A DNA stretch of 64,000 nucleotides from Brachybacterium kimchii (GTDB taxonomy: Bacteria > Actinomycetota > Actinomycetes > Actinomycetales > Dermabacteraceae). Made by a program: the position numbers and the translations under genes. Below, piece after piece: positions 32,208 to 41,263 of this stretch. Positions within the stretch are counted from its first letter, which is position 1. Every line of letters starts with the position of its first letter. The notes beneath the pieces were generated by a model. It did no database searches. It was not told the DNA's origin and saw only the letters and a program-made list of their open reading frames with translations. The stretch spans positions 2,108,001 to 2,172,000 of the forward strand of contig NZ_CP097218.1 of assembly GCF_023373525.1 (NCBI RefSeq). Reading direction: 5' to 3'.

Positions 32208-32741
32208 ATGGGCATGAGCGCGCAGGGTGAGCGGCACGAGATGCCGCGAGGCGAGGTGCCGCAGGGCGAGATGACACGAGGCGAGGTGCCGCAGGGCGAG
32301 ATGCCGGAGGACCGCCGGGGCGATCCGCCCTCCTGGTCGCAGCAGCGCGCAGAGGTGATCGCCGCGCAGGAGCAGGCGCTCGAGCACGCCCGTCGGACCG
32401 AGCACGAGAAGGCCACCGCGATCCTGCGGGAGTACGTCGAGCGCTTCGAGACCGCTGGCATCGCCCCGCGTCCGCTGCGGGCGCTCCCCTACAAGGGCTC
32501 CGGGAGCATCCGCACCCCGCTGCACGGCTGGTATCTCAAGCACGACCGCACGATCGGCATCGACACCGAGGCCCGCTATTTCATCCTGCGGGCCGACGGC
32601 GGGCTGCTCTCGAGACTGCGCGGCGCGGAGATCGAACCCGTCGACGCCCCACTGGTCGTGGGCCGCGGCGGGCGCGACGGCGAGACCTTCGACCTCAGGG
32701 AGCTGCTCGAGATGCGAGTGAAGGATCCGGTGGTCGCATGA
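32208..32741 (+). CDS. conserved actinobacterial protein of unknown function with repeat N-terminus
   Basis: 177 aa, soluble. The N-terminus (about residues 11-33) is a two-and-a-third copy peptide repeat of the type GEMPRGEVPQ, encoded by 30-bp DNA repeats starting at 32238, 32268 and 32298. After a charged helix (EVIAAQEQALEHARRTEHEKATAILREYVERF) comes a compact domain with PYKGSGSIRTPLHGWYLKHDRTIGID and a strand-rich end. I do not recognise the family; the domain looks conserved while the repeat is probably lineage specific. It overlaps the FUSC exporter gene by four bases (ATGA), so the two are translationally coupled and may work together. Confidence 0.78.
   Translation: MGMSAQGERHEMPRGEVPQGEMTRGEVPQGEMPEDRRGDPPSWSQQRAEVIAAQEQALEHARRTEHEKATAILREYVERFETAGIAPRPLRALPYKGSGSIRTPLHGWYLKHDRTIGIDTEARYFILRADGGLLSRLRGAEIEPVDAPLVVGRGGRDGETFDLRELLEMRVKDPVVA
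32238..32307 (+). repeat. 30-bp tandem repeat in coding sequence
   Basis: Two full units starting at 32238 and 32268 (two base differences) and a third partial unit at 32298. The length is a multiple of three, so copy-number change would keep the reading frame. Confidence 0.8.
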
Positions 32742-34060
32742 GCGGGACCGAGCCGAAGGCCACCACCACGGACATCGACACCCCCAAGCCGCCGCTCGGC
32801 GACCGCGTGCGCGCGGCGATCTCCAGCCGCATCGGCGAGGGCCTCGAACGCGATCGCAAGGGCCTGGGCAGCATCGGCCGTGCGGGCGTCGCGACCGCGG
32901 TCGCCTACCTCTTCGCCCACTTCGTGTGGGGCCACCAGTTCCCCTTCTTCGCGGCCATCGCCGCCTTCGTGATCATCGGGGTCTCCAGCACGGAGAAGAA
33001 GGTCCGCAAGGTCCTCGAGATGTCCACGGGCGTGATGTGCGGCGTGCTGCTCGGCGAGCTCGCGCGCGCGACGATCGGCTCGGGCACGTGGCAGATCGCG
33101 GTCGTCGTGGTCACGGCCGGGCTGCTGGCGCGGCTCATCGACTCCGGGATCGTCTTCACGATGCAGATGTCGATCCAGTCGCTGCTGGTCACGGTCATGC
33201 CGCTCACCCCGTCGATGAGTCCGGGCGGCCGCATCCTCGACGCCCTCACCGGCGTGGTCGTGGGCATCCTCGTCCACCTGCTGACCTCGGGCGATCCCCG
33301 GCGAGGGCAGCAGTCGGCCGCGCACTCGCTGTACCGGGCCCTCGAGGACGCGCTCACGCAGATGTCCCTCGCCGCCCGCACGGGGGACGTGAAGGTCGCG
33401 AGCGCCGCCCTCTCGCAGATCCGCACCACCTCCCAGGAGCTCGTGGACGAGTGGCGCATCGCGAACAACGCGGCCGAGGAGATCGCCACCTTCTCCCCCA
33501 CCCACCTGCGCCGCGCGGGTGACGTCGGGCGCCTGCAGCATCTGCTCATCGGCTCCGATCGCGCCGTGCGCAACGTGCGCGTGATCGCCCGGCACGAGGT
33601 CGCGTTCCTCGAGTCGGTCAAGGGCCGCAGCTCTCACGCGCGTCTGGCCGACGCCCTGCTCGCCGCCCATGACGCCGCCGTCGCCCTGCGCGAGGCCGTC
33701 GACTCGGACGGCGACTTCACCGACGCGCGCCGTGCGCTGCGCATCTTCTGCTCCTACCTCACGCCCGAGACGATGCTGCGCAGCGACGACGGCACGCGCC
33801 TGGGCCGGGTCGACCACTTCGAGGGCGTCGCCCTCGTGATCCAGCTGCGCTCGCTCGCGATCGACCTGCTCGAGGCCACCGGCCTGGACCACAGGGACGC
33901 GCAGCGCTTCCTGCCCAGCCTGCTCATCGCGGCCGACGGCGACACCATCGGGCCGCGTCCCCTCACCCGCGAGATGTCGGCCGTCGAGCCGCCCGCCACC
34001 ACCGAGGCGCTCGAGCTGCTGATCACCGACCGCTCCGACCCCGACCGCCGGCGGGGATAG
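32738..34060 (+). CDS. FUSC/aromatic acid exporter family membrane protein
   Basis: 440 aa. The N-terminal half (about residues 50-185) has five or six helices of the ArAE/FUSC type, including AGVATAVAYLFAHFVWGHQFPFFAAIAAF and a later GVVVGILVHLL segment. The rest is a long cytoplasmic, largely helical domain (about 190-440). Members of the superfamily export aromatic acids or act on membrane-derived compounds; the substrate here is unknown. The ATG overlaps the preceding gene by four bases. Confidence 0.84.
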   Translation: MSGTEPKATTTDIDTPKPPLGDRVRAAISSRIGEGLERDRKGLGSIGRAGVATAVAYLFAHFVWGHQFPFFAAIAAFVIIGVSSTEKKVRKVLEMSTGVMCGVLLGELARATIGSGTWQIAVVVVTAGLLARLIDSGIVFTMQMSIQSLLVTVMPLTPSMSPGGRILDALTGVVVGILVHLLTSGDPRRGQQSAAHSLYRALEDALTQMSLAARTGDVKVASAALSQIRTTSQELVDEWRIANNAAEEIATFSPTHLRRAGDVGRLQHLLIGSDRAVRNVRVIARHEVAFLESVKGRSSHARLADALLAAHDAAVALREAVDSDGDFTDARRALRIFCSYLTPETMLRSDDGTRLGRVDHFEGVALVIQLRSLAIDLLEATGLDHRDAQRFLPSLLIAADGDTIGPRPLTREMSAVEPPATTEALELLITDRSDPDRRRG

Positions 34061-34130
34061 ACGCTCGGCACGCCGGCCCCGCGCCCCGGGGCCCCGGGGC
34101 GCCTCCCATCCCGCGCCCGAGCTGTGCCGT

Positions 34131-34136
34131 TATCCT
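34131..34136 (+). promoter_or_regulatory. leaderless -10 element of the DUF2516 gene
   Basis: TATCCT, six bases before the ATG at 34143; no ribosome-binding site. Confidence 0.6.
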
Positions 34137-34142
34137 GGCCGC

Positions 34143-34469
34143 ATGCTCTGGCTCGCAGTCGCCCAGTACTGGATCTTCGCCGTGATCGCGGTGGTGCTCT
34201 TCGCCGTCGAGATCTGGGCGCTGGTCAACGCTCTGCGCTTCCGCCCCGACGCCTACACCGCGGCGGGCAAGCGCACGAAGCTGTTCTGGGGCCTGCTCAC
34301 GGGCCTCGCCCTGCTGCTCGGCTTCCTCGCGCTCCCCTACCCGGTGGGCCGCGGCGGCTCCTCGATGCTGCTGATGGTGATCGGGATCGTGATCTCCGGC
34401 GTCTTCCTGGCCGACGTCCTGCCGGCGCTGCGCTCGGTCATGGAGCGCTCGCGCAACAACAGGTACTGA
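34143..34469 (+). CDS. DUF2516 family membrane protein
   Basis: 108 aa with three transmembrane helices (about 8-28, 48-66 and 72-92). The loop RPDAYTAAGKRTKLFWG and the end SVMERSRNN are typical of DUF2516, a conserved actinobacterial family of unknown role often located near cell-division or metabolism genes. Single gene with a leaderless promoter and a two-way terminator hairpin downstream. Confidence 0.88.
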   Translation: MLWLAVAQYWIFAVIAVVLFAVEIWALVNALRFRPDAYTAAGKRTKLFWGLLTGLALLLGFLALPYPVGRGGSSMLLMVIGIVISGVFLADVLPALRSVMERSRNNRY

Positions 34470-34529
34470 CCCCCGGCCCTCGGCCCGGGCCGCACCCCCG
34501 GCGCCCGCCGCAGGCCCCGGAGACGCGGA

Positions 34530-34562
34530 ACGGGGCACCCACCGCGAAGGTGGATGCCCCGT
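34530..34562. terminator. bidirectional terminator hairpin between the DUF2516 gene and fba
   Basis: A 14-bp stem with one mismatch (34530-34543 with 34549-34562) around a five-base loop, in the gap between two convergent genes. Confidence 0.7.
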
Positions 34563-34600
34563 CCTGGCCGACGTCGGGCCCGTCGGCCCGACCGATCGGA

Positions 34601-35629
<1,029 letters not shown>

Positions 35630-35668
35630 GTGTGCTCCTCACGCGAGTGCGAGTAACGGCATCGGAAC

Positions 35669-35687
35669 GCGCGCCGCGAAGGCGCGC
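35669..35687 (-). promoter_or_regulatory. hairpin in the fba leader region
   Basis: GCGCGCC (35669-35675) and GGCGCGC (35681-35687) pair perfectly around a five-base loop, about 40 bases before the fba start. Might stabilise the leader or regulate it; inferred. Confidence 0.4.
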
Positions 35688-35801
35688 AGTGCTGTTGATT
35701 CTCTCACGCCCGCGTCCGAACGGAACCTCCGGTCCGCGCCCGTGGACACGGGCCCGCCGACGCCGCCGTGCGGGGTCCCGACCGGAGGCGTCGGGGCGCG
35801 A

Positions 35802-36500
35802 TCACATCGCGCCCGCACTCCCGCTCCCCTCTCCGCCGAGCGCGTGCTGGCGCATCCAGGTGTGCATGGCGATCGCTGCCGCCGCCGCGACGTTGAGCGA
35901 GCGGGTCGAGCCGAGCTGGGTGATCTCGAGGACGTCGTCGCAGACCGCCAGCAGCTCCGGGCTGATCCCCGGTCCCTCCTGGCCGAAGACGAGGACCGCG
36001 CGCTCGGGCAGCCGGGCGTGCTCGAGGGGCCTCGCGCCGGGGAGGATGTCGATCGCGATCAGCGGCCTGCCCCGCTCGTGCGCCCAGGCGGCGAGGTCCG
36101 CGGCGCCGGGGTGGTGGATCTCGTGCTGGTAGCGGTCGGTGACCATGGCGCCGCGGCGGTTCCAGCGACGGCGGCCCACGATGTGGAAGGCGCCCACGGC
36201 GAAGGCGTTCGCGGTGCGCACGATCGAGCCGATGTTCGCGTCGTGCTCGAGGTTCTCGATCGCGACGTGCAGCTCGGTGCGGTGGGCGTCGAGGTCGGCG
36301 ATGATCGCCTCGCGCTGCCAGTAGCGGTAGCGGTCCACGACGTTGCGGCGGTCCCCGTCCGCGAGCAGATCGGGGTCCAGCCGAGGATCCTCGGGCCACG
36401 GCTCGGGGTGCGGGCCGACGCCGATCTCCCGCTCGGGGCCGACGGGCTCGACGGGCTCGACGGGCTCGACGGGGTCAGTGGGCTCGCCCGGGTCAGTCAT
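35802..36500 (-). CDS. TrmH/SpoU family RNA 2'-O-methyltransferase
   Basis: 232 aa knotted SPOUT methyltransferase. The three family motifs are present: HVAIENLEHDANIGSIVRTANAFAV (motif 1), VLVFGQEGPGIS (motif 2) and ITQLGSTRSLNVAAAAAIAM (motif 3), which together form the SAM-binding trefoil knot. The first 22 residues are a Glu-Pro-Val repeat from 9-bp DNA repeats. Target tRNA or rRNA position unknown. Its start overlaps the end of the DedA gene by eight bases. Confidence 0.92.
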   Translation of the reverse strand: MTDPGEPTDPVEPVEPVEPVGPEREIGVGPHPEPWPEDPRLDPDLLADGDRRNVVDRYRYWQREAIIADLDAHRTELHVAIENLEHDANIGSIVRTANAFAVGAFHIVGRRRWNRRGAMVTDRYQHEIHHPGAADLAAWAHERGRPLIAIDILPGARPLEHARLPERAVLVFGQEGPGISPELLAVCDDVLEITQLGSTRSLNVAAAAAIAMHTWMRQHALGGEGSGSAGAM

Positions 36501-37194
36501 GACTCGTCGTCCTGTCGTCCCGGTCCATCCCGTCGTCGCCGTGCTCCTGCGCGCGGACCCGGAGGTCCGGGTCGGGCAGGCCCTGGGCGCGGCGGCGCCG
36601 TTCGCGCCGCACGAGCCGCACCACCCAGATCACGAGGAGCAGCGCGATCACCGCGTACACGATGTTCGAGATGACCTCGGTGAACGGCTCGATGACGTGC
36701 CAGTTCGCGCCGAGCGTGAAGCCCAGGGTGATGAACAGGGCGTTCCAGATCGCGCTCCCCGCGAGGGTGAGCAGGGTGAAGCGCCAGAACGGCATCGCGA
36801 ACAGGCCCGCGGGGATGGACACGAGCGACCTGATCCCGGGGACCATGCGTCCGAAGAACACGCCCTTGGTGCCGTGCCGGCGCATCCAGTCGACCGTCCG
36901 GTCGAAGTCCTCGACGTGCAGCAGCGGCAGCCGCAGGAACAGGGAGCGCAGCCGCGCGGGGCCGAGCGCCCGGCCGAGTCCGTAGAGGACCCAGGCGCCG
37001 GCGACCGAGCCGGCCAGCGAGAACAGCAGCATCTCGAGGAAGGAGTGGCCCTCCTTCGCGGCGGCCACGCCCGCGAGCGGCAGGATCACCTCGGAGGGGA
37101 TCGGCGGGAACACGTTCTCGAGGAAGATGAGGAGGGCGACGCCGAGGCCGCCCAGGGCGTCCATCGTGTCCACGGCCCAGTCGACGACGTTCAT
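36493..37194 (-). CDS. DedA family (SNARE-associated/VTT domain) membrane protein
   Basis: 233 aa. The VTT domain shows FLENVFPPIPSEVILPLAG (about 24-42), the re-entrant loop with GSVAGAWVLYGLGRALG, and FFGRMVPGIRSLVSIPAGL carrying the functional Arg. DedA proteins flip or recycle lipid carriers such as undecaprenyl phosphate or phosphatidylethanolamine. The basic C-terminal tail RRERRRRAQGLPDPDLRV is cytoplasmic. ATG at 37194 begins the first conserved segment; the ribosome-binding site is weak. Divergent from the zinc-peptidase gene. Confidence 0.93.
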   Translation of the reverse strand: MNVVDWAVDTMDALGGLGVALLIFLENVFPPIPSEVILPLAGVAAAKEGHSFLEMLLFSLAGSVAGAWVLYGLGRALGPARLRSLFLRLPLLHVEDFDRTVDWMRRHGTKGVFFGRMVPGIRSLVSIPAGLFAMPFWRFTLLTLAGSAIWNALFITLGFTLGANWHVIEPFTEVISNIVYAVIALLLVIWVVRLVRRERRRRAQGLPDPDLRVRAQEHGDDGMDRDDRTTSHD

Positions 37195-37316
37195 CGGGAC
37201 GCCCCGGCTCGCGGGACGGATGCGGGGGCGCAGGTCATGGGGGCCTCTCGCTCGTGGACGGGCAGCTCCATCGTAGAGGTCGCGCCGATCAGCTTCCTGG
37301 CACGGACCTGACCTTC

Positions 37317-37322
37317 TACTGT
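37317..37322 (+). promoter_or_regulatory. leaderless -10 element of the zinc peptidase gene
   Basis: TACTGT, seven bases before the ATG at 37330. Confidence 0.55.
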
Positions 37323-37329
37323 GTGCCCC

Positions 37330-38235
37330 ATGACCTTCAACCCGAACGCCGACATCCGCTCGGACAACGTCTCCCGCGGCGGCGGAGGCGGTCGCGGCCG
37401 CGGCATCGCCATCGGCGGCGGGGGCGGCGGGTGCCTGGTGCTGGTGATCGTGGTGGTCTACGCGATCATGGGCGGGAACCCGCTGGATCTGCTGCAGGGC
37501 TCGGACTCGGGCAGTTCGCAGTCCCAGGACCAGGGCACGGGCGGGGACACCGGATGCTCCTCGGGTGCTGATGCGAACGCCTCGGACGACTGCCTCGTGC
37601 AGGCCACCGTCGAATCGGCCGACGCCACCTGGCAGGACCTCGCCCCGCAGATGGGCATCTCCTTCAGCGAGCCGCGCGGGAAGCTGTTCTCCGGGCAGAC
37701 CAACACGGGCTGCGGCGCCGCCTCGCGGGACGTCGGCCCCTTCTACTGCCCGGCCGACAGCACGATCTACATCGACACGAGCTTCTACGACGAGCTCAGC
37801 TCGACCTACGGGGCCTCCGCCGGCGCCTTCGCGAAGGAGTACGTGGTCGCCCACGAGTACGGGCACCACATCCAGAACCTGCAGGGCACGATGGACCGCA
37901 TCGACCATGCGCAGACGGGCCCGAGGAGCGACGGCGTGCGCCTCGAGCTGCAGGCCGACTGCTATGCGGGCGTGTGGGCGGACCACGCCTCGTCCTCGAA
38001 GGACCAGGAGGGCCAGGCGTTCCTCGAGCCGCTCACCGACGAGGACATCTCCGACGCGCTCTCGGCGGCGAGCGCCGTGGGCGACGACCACATCCAGGGC
38101 GAGGTCTCGGGCGGCGACGTGAACCCCGAGACCTGGACGCACGGCTCCTCCGCGCAGCGCCAGAAATGGTTCACCACCGGCTACGAGTCCGGCGATCCGG
38201 CGTCCTGCGACACCTTCTCCACCTCGGACCTGTGA
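37330..38235 (+). CDS. neutral zinc metallopeptidase family (YpfJ-like) membrane protein
   Basis: 301 aa. A Gly/Arg-rich start and one transmembrane helix (about 35-53) are followed by an extracytoplasmic domain with the zinc motif VVAHEYGHHIQNL (about residues 173-185) and the third ligand region ELQADCYAGVWA. Four cysteines before the motif may form disulfides. This matches the putative neutral zinc peptidase (YpfJ) family of unknown substrate. The ATG at 37330 fits a leaderless promoter; an in-frame GTG nine bases earlier is an alternative. It converges on pyrE with only nine bases between stops. Confidence 0.9.
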   Translation: MTFNPNADIRSDNVSRGGGGGRGRGIAIGGGGGGCLVLVIVVVYAIMGGNPLDLLQGSDSGSSQSQDQGTGGDTGCSSGADANASDDCLVQATVESADATWQDLAPQMGISFSEPRGKLFSGQTNTGCGAASRDVGPFYCPADSTIYIDTSFYDELSSTYGASAGAFAKEYVVAHEYGHHIQNLQGTMDRIDHAQTGPRSDGVRLELQADCYAGVWADHASSSKDQEGQAFLEPLTDEDISDALSAASAVGDDHIQGEVSGGDVNPETWTHGSSAQRQKWFTTGYESGDPASCDTFSTSDL

Positions 38236-38244
38236 CGGGCCCGC

Positions 38245-38889
38245 TCAGATGGTGAGCTCGTCGACCGAGAACGCGGAGAGGTACCGGTAGCCGGCCGCCT
38301 CGATCTTCTCGCGGGCACCGGTGCCGCGGTCCATGATCACCGCGACGGCCCGGATCCGCGCGCCGGCCTCCTCGATCGCCTCGCACGCGGTGAGCACGCT
38401 GCCCCCGGTGGTGGAGGTGTCCTCGACCGCGATCACGTCGCGACCGGCGATATCGGGGCCCTCGATGCGGCGCTGCAGGCCGTGGGCCTTGTTCGCCTTG
38501 CGCACGACGAACGCGTCCAGGCGCGGCGAGGGCAGGGCGGAGGCGCCCTCCTCCGCCGCGAAGTTCGACCAGGGATGGGCGCCCGCCGCGGAGGCATCGT
38601 GCGCGGCGGTATGGAGGATCGAGGTCGCGACCGGATCCGCGCCGAGCGTCAGGCCGCCCACGGCGGTCGCGGCGTCGGCCCCGTGGAGCAGGCCCTCGGA
38701 GGCGAGCAGGTCGAGCATGACGCGGCCCACGAGCGGGGCCGCCTCGTGGTGCAGGGTGATGCGGCGCAGGTCGATGTAGTAGTCGGCCTCGGCGCCGGAG
38801 GAGAGCGTCACCTTCCCGCGCACCACGGCGAGGTCGTCGATGAGCTGGAGCAGGCGGGCGCGCGCGTCGGCGGTCGAGATGTCGGGCAT
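38245..38889 (-). CDS. pyrE: orotate phosphoribosyltransferase
   Basis: 214 aa enzyme that makes OMP from orotate and PRPP in pyrimidine synthesis. The PRPP-binding motif is VIAVEDTSTTGGS (about residues 150-162). The catalytic-loop region with Lys residues is AFVVRKANKAHG, and the N-terminal orotate side has TLSSGAEADYYIDLRR. The length and sequence match the actinobacterial type. ATG at 38889 lies six bases after TACCCT with no ribosome-binding site (leaderless). Confidence 0.95.
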   Translation of the reverse strand: MPDISTADARARLLQLIDDLAVVRGKVTLSSGAEADYYIDLRRITLHHEAAPLVGRVMLDLLASEGLLHGADAATAVGGLTLGADPVATSILHTAAHDASAAGAHPWSNFAAEEGASALPSPRLDAFVVRKANKAHGLQRRIEGPDIAGRDVIAVEDTSTTGGSVLTACEAIEEAGARIRAVAVIMDRGTGAREKIEAAGYRYLSAFSVDELTI

Positions 38890-38895
38890 GGCACC

Positions 38896-38901
38896 AGGGT
38901 A
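38896..38901 (-). promoter_or_regulatory. leaderless -10 element of pyrE
   Basis: TACCCT on the minus strand, six bases before the ATG at 38889. Confidence 0.6.
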
Positions 38902-38975
38902 GACGCAGCGTGCGTCCCGCCGCGTCGCCCGTTCAGTCCGCCGTCGCGCGGAGCTCCGGCTCCCGGCGCCCTCGC

Positions 38976-39821
38976 TCAGCCGTCCTCGCGCTGCCAGGGG
39001 GCCTTCAGCCGGCGCCGGGACGCGCGCCGGCGAGCGCGCCCGAGGGCCCGTCGTCCGGCCGCGGCCTCCCAGCGGGGCGAGGCGAGCAGGCGCACCAGGC
39101 GACGGGGCGCGAGGCGGGAGACCTCGCCCGCGGCCCGGTACTTCACCGAGGGGATCGAGAGCACCTGGCCCTTGGCGGCGTCGCGCAGGGCCTGCTCCAC
39201 CACGAACGGGGCCTTCAGCCAGGTCACGCGCGGCAGACCCTCGACGCTGATCGAGGCGCGCTCGTGGAACTCCGTGGCGACGAAGCCGGGCAGCAGCGCG
39301 GTGGCCGTGACGCCCGTCCCCTCGAGCTCGGTCGCCAAGGACTCGGTGAACACGGTGACCCAGCTCTTGGAGGCCGCATAGGGGCCGGCCGCGGTGTACC
39401 CCGCCAGGGAGCTGACGTTGATGATCGCACCGCAGCGGCGCTGGACCATCACCCGCGCGGCCGCGTGGGAGAGCACCAGGACGGCCCGGATCAGCGTGTC
39501 CATCTGCTTCTCGTGCTCCTCGACGCCGACCTCGAGGAAGCGTCCGCGCAGCCCGTACCCCGCGTTGTTCACGAGCAGCGAGACCGGGGCGACGGGATCG
39601 GTGACGGCGGTGGCCACACGATCCAGCTCGCGGCGCACGGAGAGATCGGCCGCGAGCACGTCCACCTCGACCTTGTGCACGTGGCGGATCTGCTCGGCGA
39701 CCGCGCGCAGGCGCCCCTCGTCACGGGCGACGAGCAGCAGGTCGTGCCCCGTCCCGGCGAGCTGCCAGGCGAACTCGAGGCCCAGTCCGGCGGTCGAGCC
39801 GGTGACCAATGCGCGTGCCAT
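38976..39821 (-). CDS. short-chain dehydrogenase (SDR) with basic C-terminus
   Basis: 281 aa. Cofactor loop TGSTAGLG (about 7-14), Arg in LLLVARDEGRL favouring NADP(H), LVNNAGYGLRGRF, active-site serine in INVSSLAGY, and YAASK (Tyr about 147, Lys 151). The last 40 residues are very Arg rich (RRALGRARRRASRRR) and unusual for a soluble SDR, perhaps for membrane or nucleic-acid contact. Substrate unknown. ATG at 39821 follows a leaderless promoter whose -10 overlaps the stop codon of the upstream amidohydrolase gene. Confidence 0.88.
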   Translation of the reverse strand: MARALVTGSTAGLGLEFAWQLAGTGHDLLLVARDEGRLRAVAEQIRHVHKVEVDVLAADLSVRRELDRVATAVTDPVAPVSLLVNNAGYGLRGRFLEVGVEEHEKQMDTLIRAVLVLSHAAARVMVQRRCGAIINVSSLAGYTAAGPYAASKSWVTVFTESLATELEGTGVTATALLPGFVATEFHERASISVEGLPRVTWLKAPFVVEQALRDAAKGQVLSIPSVKYRAAGEVSRLAPRRLVRLLASPRWEAAAGRRALGRARRRASRRRLKAPWQREDG

Positions 39822-39827
39822 GTCCTG

Positions 39828-39833
39828 ATGCTA
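39828..39833 (-). promoter_or_regulatory. leaderless -10 element overlapping the upstream stop codon
   Basis: TAGCAT on the minus strand, six bases before the ATG at 39821. Its first three bases are the TAG stop of the amidohydrolase gene, so one trinucleotide may serve two functions. Confidence 0.5.
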
Positions 39834-41138
39834 GTCGCGCGCGGCCGCGCCGGCGGCCCTGTCCGAGGTGTCGGAGGAGGACTGCTCCGGGGTGCCGGAG
39901 CCCGGATGCTCCGAGGCGGCGTCGCCCAGGTACGCGAGGGCGGCGGCGACCTGGGCGCGTGTCATCGCCTCGAGGGTCGGATGCAGCTCCGGCACGAAGG
40001 CGCTCTGGTGGTTCGCGGGGACCTCGCTCGCGACCGTGCCGTCGGACTGGGCACGGCGGTACAGGTCGGGATCGGTGCCGCCGACGATCCAGTACACGTA
40101 CGGGGCACCGAAGGCGTCGGGAAGATGCGAGAAGTCCTCGCTCGCGGTCGCAGGGGCCATCGTGATCACCTGGCCGTCGTCGAACGCCTCCTCGAAGGCG
40201 GCCCGCACGATCTGCTTCTGCTCCGGATCGTTGCTGGTCAGCGGGTACTGGTCGTAGTACTCGAACTCCGGTTCCCGGGTGCAGCCGGAGGCCGCGCACT
40301 CGGCGCGCACGATGCGCTCGAGGGCGGCGATCACCTCATCGCGCACGTCCGGGTCGTAGTGGCGCAGGTTCAGGCGCAGCTCGGCCGTCGCGGGGATGAC
40401 GTTCGACTTGGTCCCGGCGTTGAGCGCGCCGACGGTCACCACGGAGAACGCACCCGGCGGGATCTCGCGGGACACGATCTGCTGCAGCCGCAGCACGATG
40501 CTCGAGGCGAGGACCACGGGGTCGACGGCGAGATGGGGCATGGAGCCGTGGGCGCCCCTGCCGTGCAGGGTGACGTGCACGGAGTCGCCCTGGGAGAGGA
40601 CGGGACCGTCGGTGATCGCGACCTGGCCGGCGATCCCGGGCATGACGTGCTGGCCGAGCGCCACGTCGGGCCGCGGCACGGCCTCCGCGAGGCCGTCGCG
40701 GAGCATCGAGAGGGCGCCGTCGGCCTCCTCCTCGCCGGGCTGGAACACGGCGACGTAGGTGCCGCTCCAGTCCTCGCGGTTCTCGACCAGGGCGCGCACC
40801 GCGCCCAGCAGCGCGGAGAGATGGAAGTCGTGGCCGCAGGCGTGCATGACCCCCTCGGTCTCCGAGCGGTAGTCGACGATCTCGTCCTCCGTGACGGGCA
40901 GGGCGTCGATGTCGGCGCGGGCGAGGACCGTCGGCCCCTGCCCGTTCTCGATCACGGCGACCACGCCCGTCCCGCCGAACCGGCGCGTCTCCAGGCCCAG
41001 CTGCGCGAGCTCGCTCTCGATCCTCCCGGCCGTCCGCTCCTCCTGCATGCTCAGCTCGGGGTGGCGGTGGACGTCCTTGTAGAGGTCCTCCTGCCAGTCC
41101 CCCATCGATGTCAGGCTCTGCTCGATCGCGATGTCCAT
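39831..41138 (-). CDS. M20 family amidohydrolase (N-acyl amino acid/IAA-amino acid hydrolase type)
   Basis: 435 aa binuclear-metal amidohydrolase. Visible are the start RHPELSMQEERTAGRIESEL, VLARADIDALPV (metal-bridging Asp), MHACGHDFHLSALLGA (catalytic-site Cys/His), FQPGEEEADGA (Glu pair) and the lid domain HGRGAHGSMPHLAVDPV. The C-terminal ligand region is TASEDFSHLPDAFGAPYVYWIVGG. Relatives hydrolyse N-acetyl or other N-acyl amino acids. The Ser/Asp/Gly-rich end (about 410-435) is disordered. ATG at 41138 is six bases after CACAGT. Divergent from xth. Confidence 0.93.
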   Translation of the reverse strand: MDIAIEQSLTSMGDWQEDLYKDVHRHPELSMQEERTAGRIESELAQLGLETRRFGGTGVVAVIENGQGPTVLARADIDALPVTEDEIVDYRSETEGVMHACGHDFHLSALLGAVRALVENREDWSGTYVAVFQPGEEEADGALSMLRDGLAEAVPRPDVALGQHVMPGIAGQVAITDGPVLSQGDSVHVTLHGRGAHGSMPHLAVDPVVLASSIVLRLQQIVSREIPPGAFSVVTVGALNAGTKSNVIPATAELRLNLRHYDPDVRDEVIAALERIVRAECAASGCTREPEFEYYDQYPLTSNDPEQKQIVRAAFEEAFDDGQVITMAPATASEDFSHLPDAFGAPYVYWIVGGTDPDLYRRAQSDGTVASEVPANHQSAFVPELHPTLEAMTRAQVAAALAYLGDAASEHPGSGTPEQSSSDTSDRAAGAAARD

Positions 41139-41144
41139 GCCCCT

Positions 41145-41150
41145 ACTGTG
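41145..41150 (-). promoter_or_regulatory. probable leaderless -10 element of the amidohydrolase gene
   Basis: CACAGT on the minus strand, six bases before the ATG at 41138; one mismatch to TANNNT. Confidence 0.4.
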
Positions 41151-41251
41151 CATCCTCGGTCGGCCGGTGTGCAGGGGGATCGGACGCGGCGGGTCCGGCG
41201 GGCCGGAGGCGCCGGGCCGATCGAGGGGACGGGCGCGTCGGCCCGCCCGCA

Positions 41252-41257
41252 TAGACT
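41252..41257 (+). promoter_or_regulatory. leaderless -10 element of xth
   Basis: TAGACT, six bases before the ATG at 41264. Confidence 0.6.
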
Positions 41258-41263
41258 CGTCCC

